Source of the DNA: Planctomycetaceae bacterium
GTDB taxonomy: Bacteria; Planctomycetota; Planctomycetia; Pirellulales; Pirellulaceae
Assembly (NCBI GenBank): GCA_007694185.1
Contig: RECD01000119.1
Coordinates: 1 to 45,839, forward strand
Direction: 5' to 3'
DNA: 45,839 bases
A model generated the notes under the pieces. It searched no databases and was not told the origin of the DNA. It saw only the letters and a list, made by a program, of their open reading frames with translations. The translations under genes were made by a program, and so were the position numbers. This document shows, piece after piece, positions 16,662 to 28,219 of this stretch (positions are counted from its first letter, which is position 1; every line of letters starts with the position of its first letter).

Positions 16662-18158
16662 TCAATCGAGGAAATAACGCGATTCCAGACAAGCCTGGTG
16701 AGTCCGAGCGAGCGTCGCTCGCGCCGTCTGACCCGTCGCCGCGGCCGCTTCAGCCAACTTCCCTAACAGGTCGCGGTAACGCTGAATCCCGTCGCAGCCG
16801 ACGTCCCAACCCGCTCGGTAAATCAGATCGTATCGCGTTCCCATCCACTCCGCTGCGTCGGCCGCGGAGTCACCGGAATCCGCCGACGGAACCGCCCCCA
16901 AACGCGCCGCCCGTTCCAGCCAATAATCCGATACCCGATCCCGCCAACCGCCTGCTTTCGGTTCAACCTTCGAATCGACCCTCAGCCGCCGGACGTAATC
17001 CGGGTCCAAGCGGTCCGCGGCACCCAACTCAATCAGCCTCGCGACCGAAAACTTGCCGATCCGGTCGCTGTCAAAGTGAGTTCGAAACCGCACCGATTGG
17101 TCGGTGAACGACGACGCCAAGCCGCCGAGTACGTACTGGCCGATCGCCGCTTCCAGCCCGCCTTGCCGCTGCGCGTGCCAACCGAGCACGTCATGCACCC
17201 AAGCCAAATCGCCCCGTTTCGCGGCGATCCGCTCGGCGTGCCCCGCAGCCGTTTCCCAGTCCTGTGCCGGCCATTCGCCTTCGGCGATCCCCCAACGGCT
17301 CGCCAAAAATCGCCGCGTCGCCGCTGGCACCAGCTCCGCATCGAACATCCAACGGGCCACGTCCCGTTCCCAGTGCGCGTTGCAGTCCGCCGCCAACGAT
17401 TGCGTCATCCGCCGCCGAATCGGGTTGTCGAGCGCCGCCAGCATCAGGTCGCAGCGTACCGCCACCTCCGCGATCCCTTCACCCACCAACCGGTCCGCGA
17501 CCGCGGCGGCCGATCGGTCTCGATCGAACACCTCGTCGATGCCGGTTGGCAGATGAGCAAGCGCCCAGCGAACGCAACGCCGGCTTTCCAAGTTCTCCCG
17601 AACCCCGCCCCGAGGCGACTCGGCCGGGACCGCAAGCCCTCGTGAACGACCGGGAAAACGCCCGTTCAAACCGTCGTACAAGATCGCTTCGGCGAGCGTC
17701 TTGCCGAACGGCAGACAATCTCCGCCGCCGTGATACCAATGCACGACCTCACTCAGCCCGTTGTCCGGTCCGACGCGGCCACACAAGTAATCGCCCATCC
17801 CGTTGCCGACCAGCGGCAACAGGTCAGGCTGCATCAAGCCCGGCCAAATGACTTCCGGTGCCGCTTCCAACAACACCGCCGGATGGACCGAGTCGCCAAA
17901 TTCGCCCGCAGAGAGCGTCTCGCCAGCGATTCCGTCGAACCAATCCGCCCAGCCTGAGGTCAGCGTCAGCCCGTAACGGTCCGCAATCGCCGAGGACCAA
18001 CCCGCCGAAACGCTACCAATTGGATTGACAGATCGGTCCAAGGGATTGATCGGTTCGAATGCCGTGAGCAAGAAAAAGGAGTGCGGTCGGTGACACCATC
18101 GATCGGCACCATCACCCACACCCGACCAGTTTACGCCACATTCCCGTCGCCTGACCAC
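16662..18158 (-). CDS. SUKH (SMI1/KNR4)-like protein of unknown role
   Basis: Up to 498 aa. The start is uncertain: the longest frame uses GTG 18158, and a TTG at 18071 is another choice; neither has a clear ribosome site. Residues about 50-170 look like a SUKH/SMI1-KNR4 domain: an N-terminal AIADRYGLTLTSGWADWF helix, then LLPLVGNGMGDYLC, VHWYHGGGDCLPFG and a terminal helix. The C-terminal 300 residues are helix-rich (many Ala, Arg, Trp) and I do not recognise them. SUKH domains occur in immunity proteins against polymorphic toxins and in regulatory scaffolds. No toxin gene is visible here, so the immunity reading has no support beyond the fold. It lies 44 bp upstream of the ABC operon on the same strand. 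Confidence 0.55.
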   Translation of the reverse strand: MVRRRECGVNWSGVGDGADRWCHRPHSFFLLTAFEPINPLDRSVNPIGSVSAGWSSAIADRYGLTLTSGWADWFDGIAGETLSAGEFGDSVHPAVLLEAAPEVIWPGLMQPDLLPLVGNGMGDYLCGRVGPDNGLSEVVHWYHGGGDCLPFGKTLAEAILYDGLNGRFPGRSRGLAVPAESPRGGVRENLESRRCVRWALAHLPTGIDEVFDRDRSAAAVADRLVGEGIAEVAVRCDLMLAALDNPIRRRMTQSLAADCNAHWERDVARWMFDAELVPAATRRFLASRWGIAEGEWPAQDWETAAGHAERIAAKRGDLAWVHDVLGWHAQRQGGLEAAIGQYVLGGLASSFTDQSVRFRTHFDSDRIGKFSVARLIELGAADRLDPDYVRRLRVDSKVEPKAGGWRDRVSDYWLERAARLGAVPSADSGDSAADAAEWMGTRYDLIYRAGWDVGCDGIQRYRDLLGKLAEAAAATGQTARATLARTHQACLESRYFLD

Positions 18159-18359
18159 CGCCCGCCGCCGCCAAAACGAGCCGAATCCGAGGCGCCAACG
18201 CCGCCGGTTCCCGCGACAAATTCCCCACCCGTCACGTCCGGCCGACTCCTGCGAATTTCCGAACCAACAGACACAGTCCCGATGCCGTGCGCGAACCGGG
18301 CCGAACCGACGACAGATCGATCATTCCTGATCCCGGCGGGATTCAAGTCAGCAGCCGAG

Positions 18360-18450
18360 GGTCGGTCTCTGCGACCCATTCGGGGTCGAAATTTACGGTT
18401 TGTCATCCATCCCCGGGTGCGCTGCACGACCTGGGGCCAATTTCTGTCAT
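18360..18450 (-). repeat. Palindromic intergenic repeat, family A copy 1
   Basis: Read on the minus strand, this segment matches 29989-30082 read on the plus strand. A first block of about 40 bases (ACAG-AATTGGCCCC then GCAGCGCACCCGG) differs at about five positions. A last block of about 32 bases (TTCGACCCCGAA then GGGTCGCAGAG-CCGACC) differs at about three. The central 15-20 bases are diverged. The end block folds into a short hairpin CGACCC/GGGTCG. Both copies lie in gene-free gaps. Confidence 0.75.
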
Positions 18451-18618
18451 CCCTGCGGGATCGGGAGAGATTGATGGATCGCCCTTGTCGACTTGTTTCG
18501 CAGATGGCGTTTCGCGATGGCGAGCTTTGCAGCTGACAGTTGCACCCGCGGAATGGTCACCTGCCGGAAACGGTGATCGCCTCGGAATCGCACGGACGAG
18601 CTTGCTGTGGCTATTGGC

Positions 18619-18658
18619 AAAAAAAACCGTGCCGGCCTGATGGAGGCCGACACGGTTT
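18619..18658 (-). terminator. Intrinsic terminator of the ribosomal protein/RNA polymerase operon
   Basis: On the minus strand, 27 nt after the rpoC stop, a 15-bp stem (18644-18658 with 18624-18638, a single G-U pair, 5-nt loop) is followed directly by eight T residues (18626-18619). This is a textbook rho-independent terminator and marks the end of the rpoBC transcription unit. Confidence 0.93.
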
Positions 18659-18684
18659 GCATTTTCAGTTGGCGAGTCGAAAGC

Positions 18685-21600
18685 TCATTCCTGACCGCCG
18701 CCGAACATGCTGTCGAGCGTCTCGGTCGGCTTGGGCGGCTTCGGCGCTGCCGCAGGGGCGGGCGCTTGTGCCGGTGCCTGTGCCGGGGCTTCGGCGCCGG
18801 CGGCCAACAGCGGGAAGCTCTCTTCCAGGGCGCCGGGCGAGTCGGCCAATTCCTGCAACGCCTCGCGACGGAAGCTGACCTCCGCATCCTGGAAGACGCG
18901 GAAGCCGGTACCGGCGGGAATGAGGTGTCCGAGGATGACGTTTTCCTTGAGACCGACCAGGCGGTCGACCTTGCCTGCCAAAGCGGCTTCGGTCAACACC
19001 TTGGTCGTTTCCTGGAACGACGCGGCGCTGATGAAACTGTTCGACTGGACGGCCGCCTTGGTGATCCCCAGCAACTGGGTGCTGGCGGTCGCCGACTTGG
19101 CACGCTTGCCCTTAGCGGGCGTGCCGCCCATCGCTTCGGTCTCGGCGTTCTTCTCTTCCAGCAGGGTCTTGGGGATGATCACCCCTTCGCTCAGGTCGGT
19201 ATCGCCGGGATTGGTGATCTTGATGCACTTGGCCAATTCCAAGTTCACCCGCCGGAAGTCGAAGCGGTCCATGACCATACCGGGCAGCAACGTGGTGTCG
19301 CCGGCATTTTCGATCTTCACCTTCCGCAGCATCCGGGCGATGATCACCTCGAGGTGCTTGTCGTTGATTTCGACCTTTTGGATCCGATAGACCTGTTGGA
19401 TCTCGTGCAGCAGGTATTGCTGGACCGCTTCTTCGCCCGAAACCCGCAGGATGTCGTGCGGGACCAACGGGCCGTCGACCAGGGCTTGGCCGGCTTCGAC
19501 GATGTCGCCGGTGTGGACCAAGAACCGTTTACCGGCCGGGACCAAGTGTTCCCGTTCGATCCCCGATTCGCTGCGGACGATAATCTTCCGCTTGCCACGG
19601 CTCCGCTCGTTCATGATCTCGACTTCGCCGTCGATTTCGGCGATCACCGCCGGGTCCTTCGGCTTACGGGCTTCACAGATTTCGGTAACCCGCGGCAGAC
19701 CGCCGGTGATGTCCGAAACGCCGCCGGTTTCGCGAGGATTCTCGGCGAGCACGGTACCCGGGAGGATTTCATCGCCGTCGTTGACTTTGATGCTGGCCCG
19801 TTCCGACAGGTATTGGACGTCGACCGCGTGTCCCGATTCGTCTTGGATCGTGATCTGCGGGTGATGTTCGCCCTTGTGCTCGATGATGACCATCCGGTTT
19901 TGGCCGCTGGTTTCTCGTTCGTACCGCATCGTCACCCCTTCGATGACGTCGTCCAGACGGACCTTGCCGCCGAAGGCCGAGATCACGGGGATGGAGTACG
20001 GGTTCCATTCGCAGAGAACCTGGTTTTCCTTGACGGTGTCGCCATCGGCAACCCGCAACTTCGACCCGGTGGGGATCGCGAACGATTCGACTTCACGGCC
20101 CCGGTCGTCGACGATGCTGATCTCGCCATTCCGGGTCAACACGACGTCCAGCCCTTCGCTGTTTCGCACGACCCGCATTCGGGTCAGCCGCACGGTGCCG
20201 CCCCGCTTGCACTTCAGGTCGCTTTCTTCGAGCACCTTCGAAACGCTACCGCCGATGTGGAACGTCCGCATCGTCAACTGCGTCCCCGGTTCCCCGATGC
20301 TCTGGGCGGCGATGATACCGACGGCCATGCCCTCTTCGACCAGCGAACCGGTCGACATGTCCATGCCGTAGCAGCGGCGGCAAAGACCCAGCGGCGCGTC
20401 GCAGGTCATCGGCGAGCGGACTTGGATTTTGTCCAAGCCGAGGTCGGCGATGCGGCGAGCCGTTTCGGGGGTGATCATCTCGTTCTCGCCGACGATCAAT
20501 TCGTCCTTGAAGGGGTCGACGATCGATTGGCGGCTGACGCGCCCGGTGATCGAATCGACCAGCTTCACTTCGACCGTTTCGCCGCGGTAGACCGTCCCCT
20601 TGGTGATCCCTTGGGTGGTGCCGCAATCCTCCATCGTGACCACGACGTTCTGCGCCACGTCGGCCAGCTTGCGGGTCAAGTAGCCGCTGTCGGCCGTCTT
20701 GAGCGCCGTATCGGCCAAGCCTTTCCGGGCACCGTGGGTGCTGGAGAAGTATTCGAGCACCGACAACCCTTCGCGGAAGTTCGCCTTGATCGGCGTTTCC
20801 AGGATCTCGCCGTTGGGCTTGGCCATCATCCCCCGCATCCCGGCGAGCTGACGGATCTGTTCCTGACCACCACGAGCACCCGAGTTGGCCATCAGGTACA
20901 CCGGGTTGACGTAAGAACCGTCACCGCGGGTGTCGTTCTTCATGGCCTCCATCATGTCGCTGGTGATTTCGTTACGCACCCGCTGCCAGGAGTCGACCGC
21001 CTTACCGGCCCGTTCGATGTCGGTCATTTCGCCACGACGGAAGGCTTTTTGAAGTCGCATGACTTCTTCTTCTGCCTTCTTGATGTAAGTCACCTTCGAA
21101 TCGGGGGTGACCAAATCGTCGACGGCGAACGACAGGCCGCTGCGGGTCGATTCCCGGAAACCGGTCTGCATCATCTCATCGAGCAGATCGATCGTCGCCC
21201 GCCGACCCAGCCGTTGGTAGCAGTCGCTGATCACGTTGGCCAAATCGGACGACTTCATCGCATGGTTGTAAAAATCCATGCCGATCGGCAGCATCAGGTT
21301 GAACCGGTTGCGGCCGGGGGTGGTTTCGATCACCGCGCCATAAGCGTGCCGGCCTTCCTTTTCCTTTTCGCTGTCGAGCTTGAGCTTCCGGTATTTCGGC
21401 AGCCGAAGCTTGACCCGCGCGTGCAGATCGACCGCGCCCTGATCGAGCGCCAATTCCAATTCTTGAGGGCTGCTGAAGACCATCCCTTCGCCCTTGCGAT
21501 CGGGCAGGTCGACCGTCACGTAGTAGCAACCCATGACGATGTCCTGCGACGGACTCATGATCGGCTTGCCGTTGCTGGGGGCGAACACGTTGTTCGTGCT

Positions 21601-23052
21601 CATCATCAGCGTGTGAGCTTCGACCTGGGCTTCGATCGACAGCGGCAGGTGAACGGCCATCTGGTCACCGTCGAAGTCGGCGTTGAATCCGCGACAGGCC
21701 AACGGGTGCAAGTGGATCGCGTTGCCTTCGACCAGGATCGGCTCGAACGCCTGGATCCCGATCCGGTGCAGCGTCGGTGCCCGGTTCAACAGCACGGGGT
21801 GATTCGTGATCACCTGTTCGAGGATATCCCAGACCTCTTCGTCCTTGCGTTCGAGCATCTTCTTGGCCGACTTGATCGTGTCGGCATGCCCGAGCTCCTT
21901 CAGTCGACGGATGATGAAGGGTTGATAGAGCTCCAAAGCGATCTTCTTGGGCAGACCGCATTGGTGCAGCTTCAGCCGCGGGCCGACCACGATCACGCTC
22001 CGGCCGGAGTAATCGACTCGCTTGCCGAGCAGGTTTTCGCGGAACCGGCCCTGCTTGCCCTTGATCATGTCGGTCAACGACTTCAGCGGCCGGTTGCTCG
22101 ATCCGAGCACCGGACGCTTGCAGCGGTTGTTGTCGAACAACGCGTCGACCGATTGCTGCAACATCCGTTTTTCGTTGCGGATGATGACTTCGGGCGCGTT
22201 CAGATCGACGAGCTTCCGCAACCGGTTGTTGCGGTTGATGATCCGGCGATAAAGGTCGTTCAAGTCGCTGGTGGCGAAGTTGCCGCTGTCCAGCAAGACG
22301 AGCGGCCGCAGGTCGGGCGGGATCACCGGGATCACGTCCAGGACCATCCATTCGGGACGGTTGTCGCTGTCGCGGATCGATTCGACGATCTTCAGCCGGT
22401 TGATCAGGTCCTTTTTCTTCTGCTTGCTGCCGGTTTCGTGCAAGTCCTTGCGGAGTTGTTCGCTGAGCTTGACCAGATCGAGCCGATTCAGCAGTTTGCG
22501 GATCGCCTCGGCACCCATGTCGGCTTCGAACGCCCCTTCACCGTACTGGGCCCGGGCCGCCCGGTATTCCTCTTCGTTCAGCAGTTGCCGCTCTTCCAGC
22601 TCGGTCGTGCCCGGATCGATGACGACGTAATCCTGGAAATAGATCACCTTTTCCAGGCTGTTGGTCTTCATCTCCAGCAGGTTGCCCAAGCGGGAGGGCA
22701 TCGCTTTGAAGAACCAGATGTGAACGATCGGCGCGGACAGCTCGATGTGCCCCATCCGTTTGCGACGCACCCGGCTGTGGGCGACCTTGACGCCACAGCG
22801 GTCGCAGATCATCCCCTTGTACTTCATCCCACGGTATTTGCCGCAGGCGCATTCCCAGTCCTTCTCAGGGCCGAAAATCCGTTCGCAGAACAGGCCGTCC
22901 TTCTCGGGACGGTAGGTTCGGTAGTTGATCGTTTCGGGTTTCTTGACTTCCCCGAACGACCAACTCTTGATGTCTTGGGGGCGGGCCAGCGAGATCTTGA
23001 CCGCGGCGTAATCGTTGATGCGGTCGTAATTGCTGTTTTCGCCAGTCGACAT
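18685..23052 (-). CDS. rpoC: DNA-directed RNA polymerase subunit beta'
   Basis: 1,455 aa. The start is ATG 23052 ([10 protein letters not shown]), chosen over the in-frame ATG at 23076 because AGGAG lies nine bases upstream of it. The N-terminal zinc site [20 protein letters not shown] is near residues 70-95. The catalytic magnesium loop [16 protein letters not shown] is intact, as is the second zinc site ([11 protein letters not shown]). The trigger-loop region contains [20 protein letters not shown]. It forms the active-site clamp of RNA polymerase together with RpoB. The C-terminus adds a Pro/Ala-rich tail of about 35 residues ending DSMFGGGQE. It follows rpoB by 142 bp and is closed by the terminator at 18619-18658. 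Confidence 0.99.
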   Translation of the reverse strand: MSTGENSNYDRINDYAAVKISLARPQDIKSWSFGEVKKPETINYRTYRPEKDGLFCERIFGPEKDWECACGKYRGMKYKGMICDRCGVKVAHSRVRRKRMGHIELSAPIVHIWFFKAMPSRLGNLLEMKTNSLEKVIYFQDYVVIDPGTTELEERQLLNEEEYRAARAQYGEGAFEADMGAEAIRKLLNRLDLVKLSEQLRKDLHETGSKQKKKDLINRLKIVESIRDSDNRPEWMVLDVIPVIPPDLRPLVLLDSGNFATSDLNDLYRRIINRNNRLRKLVDLNAPEVIIRNEKRMLQQSVDALFDNNRCKRPVLGSSNRPLKSLTDMIKGKQGRFRENLLGKRVDYSGRSVIVVGPRLKLHQCGLPKKIALELYQPFIIRRLKELGHADTIKSAKKMLERKDEEVWDILEQVITNHPVLLNRAPTLHRIGIQAFEPILVEGNAIHLHPLACRGFNADFDGDQMAVHLPLSIEAQVEAHTLMMSTNNVFAPSNGKPIMSPSQDIVMGCYYVTVDLPDRKGEGMVFSSPQELELALDQGAVDLHARVKLRLPKYRKLKLDSEKEKEGRHAYGAVIETTPGRNRFNLMLPIGMDFYNHAMKSSDLANVISDCYQRLGRRATIDLLDEMMQTGFRESTRSGLSFAVDDLVTPDSKVTYIKKAEEEVMRLQKAFRRGEMTDIERAGKAVDSWQRVRNEITSDMMEAMKNDTRGDGSYVNPVYLMANSGARGGQEQIRQLAGMRGMMAKPNGEILETPIKANFREGLSVLEYFSSTHGARKGLADTALKTADSGYLTRKLADVAQNVVVTMEDCGTTQGITKGTVYRGETVEVKLVDSITGRVSRQSIVDPFKDELIVGENEMITPETARRIADLGLDKIQVRSPMTCDAPLGLCRRCYGMDMSTGSLVEEGMAVGIIAAQSIGEPGTQLTMRTFHIGGSVSKVLEESDLKCKRGGTVRLTRMRVVRNSEGLDVVLTRNGEISIVDDRGREVESFAIPTGSKLRVADGDTVKENQVLCEWNPYSIPVISAFGGKVRLDDVIEGVTMRYERETSGQNRMVIIEHKGEHHPQITIQDESGHAVDVQYLSERASIKVNDGDEILPGTVLAENPRETGGVSDITGGLPRVTEICEARKPKDPAVIAEIDGEVEIMNERSRGKRKIIVRSESGIEREHLVPAGKRFLVHTGDIVEAGQALVDGPLVPHDILRVSGEEAVQQYLLHEIQQVYRIQKVEINDKHLEVIIARMLRKVKIENAGDTTLLPGMVMDRFDFRRVNLELAKCIKITNPGDTDLSEGVIIPKTLLEEKNAETEAMGGTPAKGKRAKSATASTQLLGITKAAVQSNSFISAASFQETTKVLTEAALAGKVDRLVGLKENVILGHLIPAGTGFRVFQDAEVSFRREALQELADSPGALEESFPLLAAGAEAPAQAPAQAPAPAAAPKPPKPTETLDSMFGGGQE

Positions 23053-23194
23053 AGCGGGGCACTCCTGAATGGACACCGACCGGCAATCCGGTTCGGCGGG
23101 ACGGTGATTCTTGATGACGCCACAGGCCCGCGGGCCCGTGGCAAGGTGGATCGGCAGTTCGCGGGGCTGCCTTCGCCGGTCTTCGCGGTGCCGA

Positions 23195-26100
23195 TCAGAG
23201 CGGCCGTTTTTCCAACTGCATGTTCAGACCCAAGCCACGGATTTCGTTCGTCAACACGTCAAAGCTGGCGGGCGTGCCGGCTTCCAGCGTGTTTTCTCCC
23301 TTGACCATCGATTCGTAGATCTTCGTGCGGCCTTCGACGTCATCGCTCTTGACCGTCAGCAATTCCTGCAGGATGTAAGCGGCGCCGTAAGCTTCCAACG
23401 CCCAAACTTCCATTTCGCCGAACCGCTGACCGCCGAACCGAGCTTTGCCGCCCAGCGGTTGCTGGGTGATCAACGAGTAAGGTCCGGTGCTGCGGGCGTG
23501 GACCTTGTCGTCGACCAGGTGGTGCAGCTTGAGCATGTAGATGTAACCGACCGTCGTTTCTTGCCCCATGGGCTCCCCCGTCCGGCCGTCATTCAGTCGC
23601 ACCTTGCCGTGCCGCGGCAACCCGGCTTCTTCCAACGCGTCGTTGATGTCCGCTTCCGATGCCCCGTTGAACACCGGGGTGATCGAGCTGAAACCGAGCT
23701 TCGCGCCGGCCCAACCGAGGTGCGTTTCGAGGATCTGGCCGACGTTCATACGGCTGGGAACCCCCAGCGGGTTGAGCATGATCTGCAACGGCGTGCCGTC
23801 GGGCAGGAAAGGCATGTCCTCGATCGGCAGGATCTTGGAAATGACACCCTTGTTCCCGTGCCGACCGGCCATCTTGTCACCGACCCCGATCACCCGCTTG
23901 GTCGCGACGTAAACCTTGACCATCTGCAGCACGCCGCTGCGGAGTTCGTCACCCCGCTTCATGCTGTTCAGCTTGCGGTCGCGTTGGTCGAGCGCCCGTT
24001 CGACGTTCTCCCACTGCTGCTTGTAAACCTTTTCGACTTCCTTCTTAGCGGCCGCATCCTTGACTTGGTCCAGGATGTGGTCCAACCGGAAGCCGGCGGC
24101 CCGTTCGGCGACGAACTTGGGATCTTGGCCGTCGGCCAGCGGTCCGCCTTCGATGTCCTTCAATTTGCTGCCGGCGGCCGTTTCCAGGTCGCGGACGAAC
24201 GCTTCGAAGGTGCTGGCGATCTCCGCATTCCCTTCGCCTTCCGCAGTCTTCAATTCCTTCTCGAACAACTTCCGCTCGTCTTCGGTGAGGCTCATCCGCC
24301 GCGAAAACTTCTGCGTGTCGATGACGATCCCTTCGATGCCCGAAGGGACTTCCAACGAATCGTTCTTCACGTCCTCACCGGCGCGGCCGAAGATCGCGTG
24401 CAACAACTTTTCTTCCGGCGTCAACTCCGTCTTGCTCTTGGGGCTGACCTTGCCGACCAACACGTCACCCGGGCGGACGTAGGTCCCCACCTGGACGATC
24501 CCGGTTTCGTCGAGCGACGCGAGCGCCTTTTCCGAAACGTTGGGGATGTCCCGCGTGAACTCTTCCCGTCCCAACTTGGTCTCGCGGATTTCGACTTCGA
24601 AGTCTTCGATGTGGATCGACGTGTAGGTGTCGTTCCGCACCAGCTCTTCGCTGATGATGATCGCGTCTTCGAAGTTGAACCCGTCGAACGACATGAAGCC
24701 GACCAGCACGTTGCGGCCCAACGCCAATTCGCCGTTCTTCGTCGCCGCACCGTCCGCGATGATCTGACCCTTTTCGACCTTGTCACCGATCTGAACGATC
24801 GGCTTTTGGTTCTGACAGGTCCGCTCGTTCAGCCCGTGGTATTTCTTCAAATCGTAGTGGTCGCTGCCGATTTCGATCCGCGTCGAATCGACATAAGTGA
24901 CCTTGCCACCGCGTCGGGCTTTGACGACCATCGCGCTGTTCCTGGCAACTTCCGTTTCCATCCCGGTGCCGACGATCGGCGGTTCGGCGACCAGCAACGG
25001 CACCGCTTGCCGCTGCATGTTGCTGCCCATCAACGCCCGGTTCGCGTCGTCGTGCTCCAGGAACGGGATCAGACCCGCCGAGATCCCGATCATCTGGCTG
25101 GGCGCCACGTCCATGTACGAAACCTGGTTCGGCTGCACGATCAAGAAGTCGCTGCGGTGACGTGCGATCAAATTCGGACCGGGGACAAGCGCCCCGTCTT
25201 TGACCTCGGTGTCCGCCGGGGCGACATAAGAATCGTCTTCCTCGTCGGCCCGCAGCAACACCACCTCTTCGGTCACCCGCCCGTCCTTGATCTTGCGATA
25301 AGGCGTGACCAAAAAGCCGTACGAATCGACGCCCGAATAGATCGCCAGCGAACTGATCAGACCGATGTTCGTGCCTTCCGGCGTCTCGATCGGGCAGATC
25401 CGGCCGTAGTGCGAAATGTGAACGTCACGGACTTCGAAACCGGCCCGTTTGCGGTTCAAGCCGCCGGGGCCGAGCGCCGACAACCGTCGCTCGTGCGCGA
25501 GTTGGCTGAGCGGGTTCGTCTGGTCGACGACCTGTGACAACTCGCCACGACCGAAGAAGTAATCGATCGCCGCCGAAACGCTCTTGGGGTTGATCAACGA
25601 ACGCGGGGTCATGTCCTCCACGTCCTTGAGACTCATCCGCTCCTGGACCGTCCGGCGGAGCTTCAAAAAGCCCTTTCGCAACTCCTCGGCGCAGAGTTCG
25701 TCGATCGTCCGCAGACGGCGGTTGCCGAGGTGGTCGATGTCGTCCTCTTCGGCGCCCCCTTCGTGCTCCATCAAGTTCATCACGTACTTGATCGAGGAGA
25801 TCAAATCCTCCGGCCGGAGCGTCATCACCGACTCGTCGATCTGCTGACCGAGCTTGCGGTTCAAGCGGAACCGACCGACCCGACCGAGCCGATACCGATT
25901 GGCATCGAAAAACTTTTCTTGGAATAGCGTCCGCGCCTTTTCCAACTGTGGCGGGTTGCCCGGCCGAAGTCGTTGGTAAATCCGCAACAACGCTTCTTCG
26001 TGGCTGTTGGTGTTGTCCTCGGCCAAGGCGTTGAAAATCAGCGGGCTCTTGGGCGGGTCGATCACGTCGATCGACTTGACCCCCGAGGTGCAGATCTGCT

Positions 26101-26914
26101 CCGCCACGTCCTTGCTGATCCGCTGGCCCGCCTCGATCAGGATTTCGCCCGACCGTTCCGTGTTGGACGGATAAATGACGTCGTCGATCGCGATTTTGCC
26201 TTCGATCGAGCCAGCCGCCTTGGAGTTGATCTTGACCGACTTGGACTCGAAAAACTCCGCCAACAGCGCCGCATCATCCGACAAACGCGGGTCCATCGCC
26301 CGCAGCAGCGTCATCGCACTGAACTTGCCGCTCTGGTCGATCTTGACCGTCATCGAGTCTTTCTTCGTGACGTTCAGCTCGATCCAGCTACCCCGCTCGG
26401 GGATGATCCGGCAACTCGGCAACCGGCGGTCAGTCGTCCCTTCCTGTTCGAACACGAAGTCGACGCCGGGACTGCGGTGCAACTGCGACACCACGACCCG
26501 CTCGGCACCGTTGATGATGAACTCGCCACCACCCAACATGATCGGCAAGTCACCCAAATAAACCTCTTCGTCGATCGGCTGCTCCCGCTTCAAACGCAGC
26601 CAAATCCGCAGCGGACGACCGTAAGTCAGCCGCAATTGGCGACATTCGTTCGCCGTGTATCGCGGCTTGCCCAACTCGTAACGCAAGTACTCCAATTCGA
26701 CCGTTCCGTCATAGCTGCTGACCGGGAAGATTTCGCGCAAAACCGCTTCCAAACCGTGATCGTCGCGTTTGTCAGACGGAATTTCTTCCTGCAAAAAGGC
26801 GGCGTAGGATGCCGTCTGCAATTCGGACAAATCGGGCAATGGGAACGTGTCGTGTTCCGACCCGAAACGGCGAACGGTGGTCGGCTCAAGACAACGCTTG
26901 GAAGTACATGCCAT
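23195..26914 (-). CDS. rpoB: DNA-directed RNA polymerase subunit beta
   Basis: 1,239 aa from ATG 26914 ([11 protein letters not shown]), with GGAG ten bases upstream. The longer frame to 27109 adds 65 residues without family resemblance. Family landmarks: the N-terminal [10 protein letters not shown], the rifampicin-pocket segment with [20 protein letters not shown] and [35 protein letters not shown], the [20 protein letters not shown] region, the [13 protein letters not shown] loop and the C-terminal [17 protein letters not shown]. It lies 897 bp downstream of rplL rather than close behind it and 142 bp upstream of rpoC. Confidence 0.99.
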   Translation of the reverse strand: MACTSKRCLEPTTVRRFGSEHDTFPLPDLSELQTASYAAFLQEEIPSDKRDDHGLEAVLREIFPVSSYDGTVELEYLRYELGKPRYTANECRQLRLTYGRPLRIWLRLKREQPIDEEVYLGDLPIMLGGGEFIINGAERVVVSQLHRSPGVDFVFEQEGTTDRRLPSCRIIPERGSWIELNVTKKDSMTVKIDQSGKFSAMTLLRAMDPRLSDDAALLAEFFESKSVKINSKAAGSIEGKIAIDDVIYPSNTERSGEILIEAGQRISKDVAEQICTSGVKSIDVIDPPKSPLIFNALAEDNTNSHEEALLRIYQRLRPGNPPQLEKARTLFQEKFFDANRYRLGRVGRFRLNRKLGQQIDESVMTLRPEDLISSIKYVMNLMEHEGGAEEDDIDHLGNRRLRTIDELCAEELRKGFLKLRRTVQERMSLKDVEDMTPRSLINPKSVSAAIDYFFGRGELSQVVDQTNPLSQLAHERRLSALGPGGLNRKRAGFEVRDVHISHYGRICPIETPEGTNIGLISSLAIYSGVDSYGFLVTPYRKIKDGRVTEEVVLLRADEEDDSYVAPADTEVKDGALVPGPNLIARHRSDFLIVQPNQVSYMDVAPSQMIGISAGLIPFLEHDDANRALMGSNMQRQAVPLLVAEPPIVGTGMETEVARNSAMVVKARRGGKVTYVDSTRIEIGSDHYDLKKYHGLNERTCQNQKPIVQIGDKVEKGQIIADGAATKNGELALGRNVLVGFMSFDGFNFEDAIIISEELVRNDTYTSIHIEDFEVEIRETKLGREEFTRDIPNVSEKALASLDETGIVQVGTYVRPGDVLVGKVSPKSKTELTPEEKLLHAIFGRAGEDVKNDSLEVPSGIEGIVIDTQKFSRRMSLTEDERKLFEKELKTAEGEGNAEIASTFEAFVRDLETAAGSKLKDIEGGPLADGQDPKFVAERAAGFRLDHILDQVKDAAAKKEVEKVYKQQWENVERALDQRDRKLNSMKRGDELRSGVLQMVKVYVATKRVIGVGDKMAGRHGNKGVISKILPIEDMPFLPDGTPLQIMLNPLGVPSRMNVGQILETHLGWAGAKLGFSSITPVFNGASEADINDALEEAGLPRHGKVRLNDGRTGEPMGQETTVGYIYMLKLHHLVDDKVHARSTGPYSLITQQPLGGKARFGGQRFGEMEVWALEAYGAAYILQELLTVKSDDVEGRTKIYESMVKGENTLEAGTPASFDVLTNEIRGLGLNMQLEKRPL

Positions 26915-27811
26915 CGGAAAAACGCTCCATCGGAAGGCCACAGGGGCCTGACGAGGTGAATGGAAATCGAACGCGAAAACTAAACTGCGAACCGCAAACC
27001 GGCCGACCCGGCGGGAAAACCCCGCTCTACCCAATCCCGAGTTGAAATTTGAGACAGAAATGCCCCAGAGGACCCACAAAATCGGTGACCGACTCGAAGC
27101 CGAAAGCAAGTCGACAGGAAGGGCGCAGAGATGATCGGGCGGTGCCCAAACCTTTGCCAGACGCGATAGTCCGCCACGAAACGCAAAGAGCCACTTCCGA
27201 AAATAACGAAAATTGCCGGGAAAATCGCACTCAACGAGCGGATCGTGCCAGTCCCGCTCGGGCCGATCGACGACTTAACCAACACTTTGCGAAGGAACAC
27301 ACGGAAGAAAATAACCGTTTTCTTGCCGATTGCAAACCCCGTCGAGAAAAATTGGCGCAAGTTTCGCTATACGGATGCGAACCAACGCCGAAGCCCCGCA
27401 GTTTTCTCGCGAACGCTCAACGCCGACACAACAACCGCCCACACGCGACGCCGTCTTCGCGGTCGAACCGCCAAAACGCCTGAATATTCGCATGTTGTGG
27501 CACGAAACCGGACGATGACCGACGCTTCCCCGGACCGCCACCCGGTTCTATGCCGTCAACCAATCGCCGCGCATCCGCCCCCCGAACCCGGCCCTCATCC
27601 GCAGATGAAACGAATTCGAAATTTCCACGGATTTCTCCACAAAGCCTGTTGACTAACCGCGATTCCGAACGAGCGTCAGCGAATACCGACGACCGTGTCG
27701 CCGGTTCGAGTTCGATCGCAGGATCGGGTGATGATCACAGCCTAACACCGTCCGCACGGCAGCCGGGCCCGGCAGCAAACGCCACCTGACCCGAACGCAA
27801 CCCGCAGCGAA
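26915..27811. other. 897-bp gap between rplL and rpoB; no gene seen
   Basis: Open frames on both strands are short and without recognisable protein features. The stretch is long for this operon boundary, which in many bacteria is about 100-350 bp. It may carry an independent rpoBC promoter (candidate at 27308-27335), an attenuator, or a processed leader. A 12-bp palindrome GCCGGGCCCGGC lies near 27764-27775. No intrinsic terminator with a T-run was found after rplL. Confidence 0.5.
27308..27335 (-). promoter_or_regulatory. Weak candidate sigma70 promoter for rpoBC
   Basis: On the minus strand, TTGCAA (27335-27330) and TATTTT (27313-27308) are separated by 16 bp, each matching four of six consensus bases. 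It points at rpoB about 395 bp downstream. Planctomycete promoter consensus is not well known to me, so this is a pointer only. Confidence 0.25.
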
Positions 27812-28219
27812 TCACTTCAGCTCGACGGTACCGCCGGCGGCTTCGACTTCGGCCTTGACCTTGGCTGCGTCTTCCTTGCTGACAGCTTCCTTCAGCTTGG
27901 CGGGGCAGCTTTCGACCAACTTCTTGGCGTCCATCAGCGACACGCCGGTCAGGTTCTTGACGACCTTGACGACATCGAGCTTCTTGTCGCCGAAGCCGGT
28001 CAGGACGACATCGAATTCGGTCTGCTCGACAGCGGCCGGAGCGGCACCGTCGCCAGCAGCCGGGGCCATCATGACGGCCCCGCCAGCGGCGGGCTCGATG
28101 CCGTGTTCGGCCTTCAGATAATCGCTCAGCTCCTTCGCTTGCTTCAGCGTCAGATTCGCGATCTGATCGCCGAGCGTCTTGGATTCGGCACTGAACTCGA
28201 TCGTGGCAGATTCAGACAT
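27812..28219 (-). CDS. rplL: 50S ribosomal protein L7/L12
   Basis: 135 aa. The N-terminal dimerisation helices are LGDQIANLTLKQAKELSDYL (residues 17-36), followed by an Ala/Pro/Gly-rich hinge (EPAAGGAVMMAPAAGDGAAP). The C-terminal factor-binding domain begins EQTEFDVVLTGFGDKKLDVV and ends AAGGTVELK. It makes the ribosome stalk that recruits GTPase translation factors, bound through L10. AGGA lies eight to nine bases before the ATG at 28219. It is 169 bp downstream of rplJ. It starts with about 12 extra residues (MSESATIEFSAE) compared with the usual form. Confidence 0.98.
   Translation of the reverse strand: MSESATIEFSAESKTLGDQIANLTLKQAKELSDYLKAEHGIEPAAGGAVMMAPAAGDGAAPAAVEQTEFDVVLTGFGDKKLDVVKVVKNLTGVSLMDAKKLVESCPAKLKEAVSKEDAAKVKAEVEAAGGTVELK

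Larger units (their letters stand above)
18159..18684. other. Intergenic region between rpoC and the SUKH-like gene, rich in palindromic repeats
   Basis: 526 bp with no convincing gene. It holds the rpoC terminator (18619-18658) and a planctomycete-type palindromic repeat (18360-18450), with further small palindromes around it such as ATCCC TGC GGGAT near 18450-18462 and ATCCCGGCGGGAT near 18330. The segment 18463-18618 shows no clear structure. Confidence 0.6.

Noticed and set aside
16662-18158. Reading the SUKH-like gene as a toxin immunity gene
   Set aside because: No polymorphic toxin or secretion gene is nearby, and the C-terminal 300 residues do not fit a small immunity protein.
18607-23304. 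1,565-codon open frame on the plus strand opposite rpoC
   Set aside because: It lies antisense to the unmistakable rpoC and reads His/Asp/Val-rich low-complexity protein. Long antisense frames are expected in GC-rich genes with strong third-position bias.
23111-25537. 808-codon plus-strand frame opposite rpoB
   Set aside because: Same reason: a shadow of rpoB with no family features.
27049-27483. Open frames in the rplL-rpoB gap
   Set aside because: Short, Arg/Lys/Asn-rich without any hydrophobic core or motif, on both strands. No evidence of coding.
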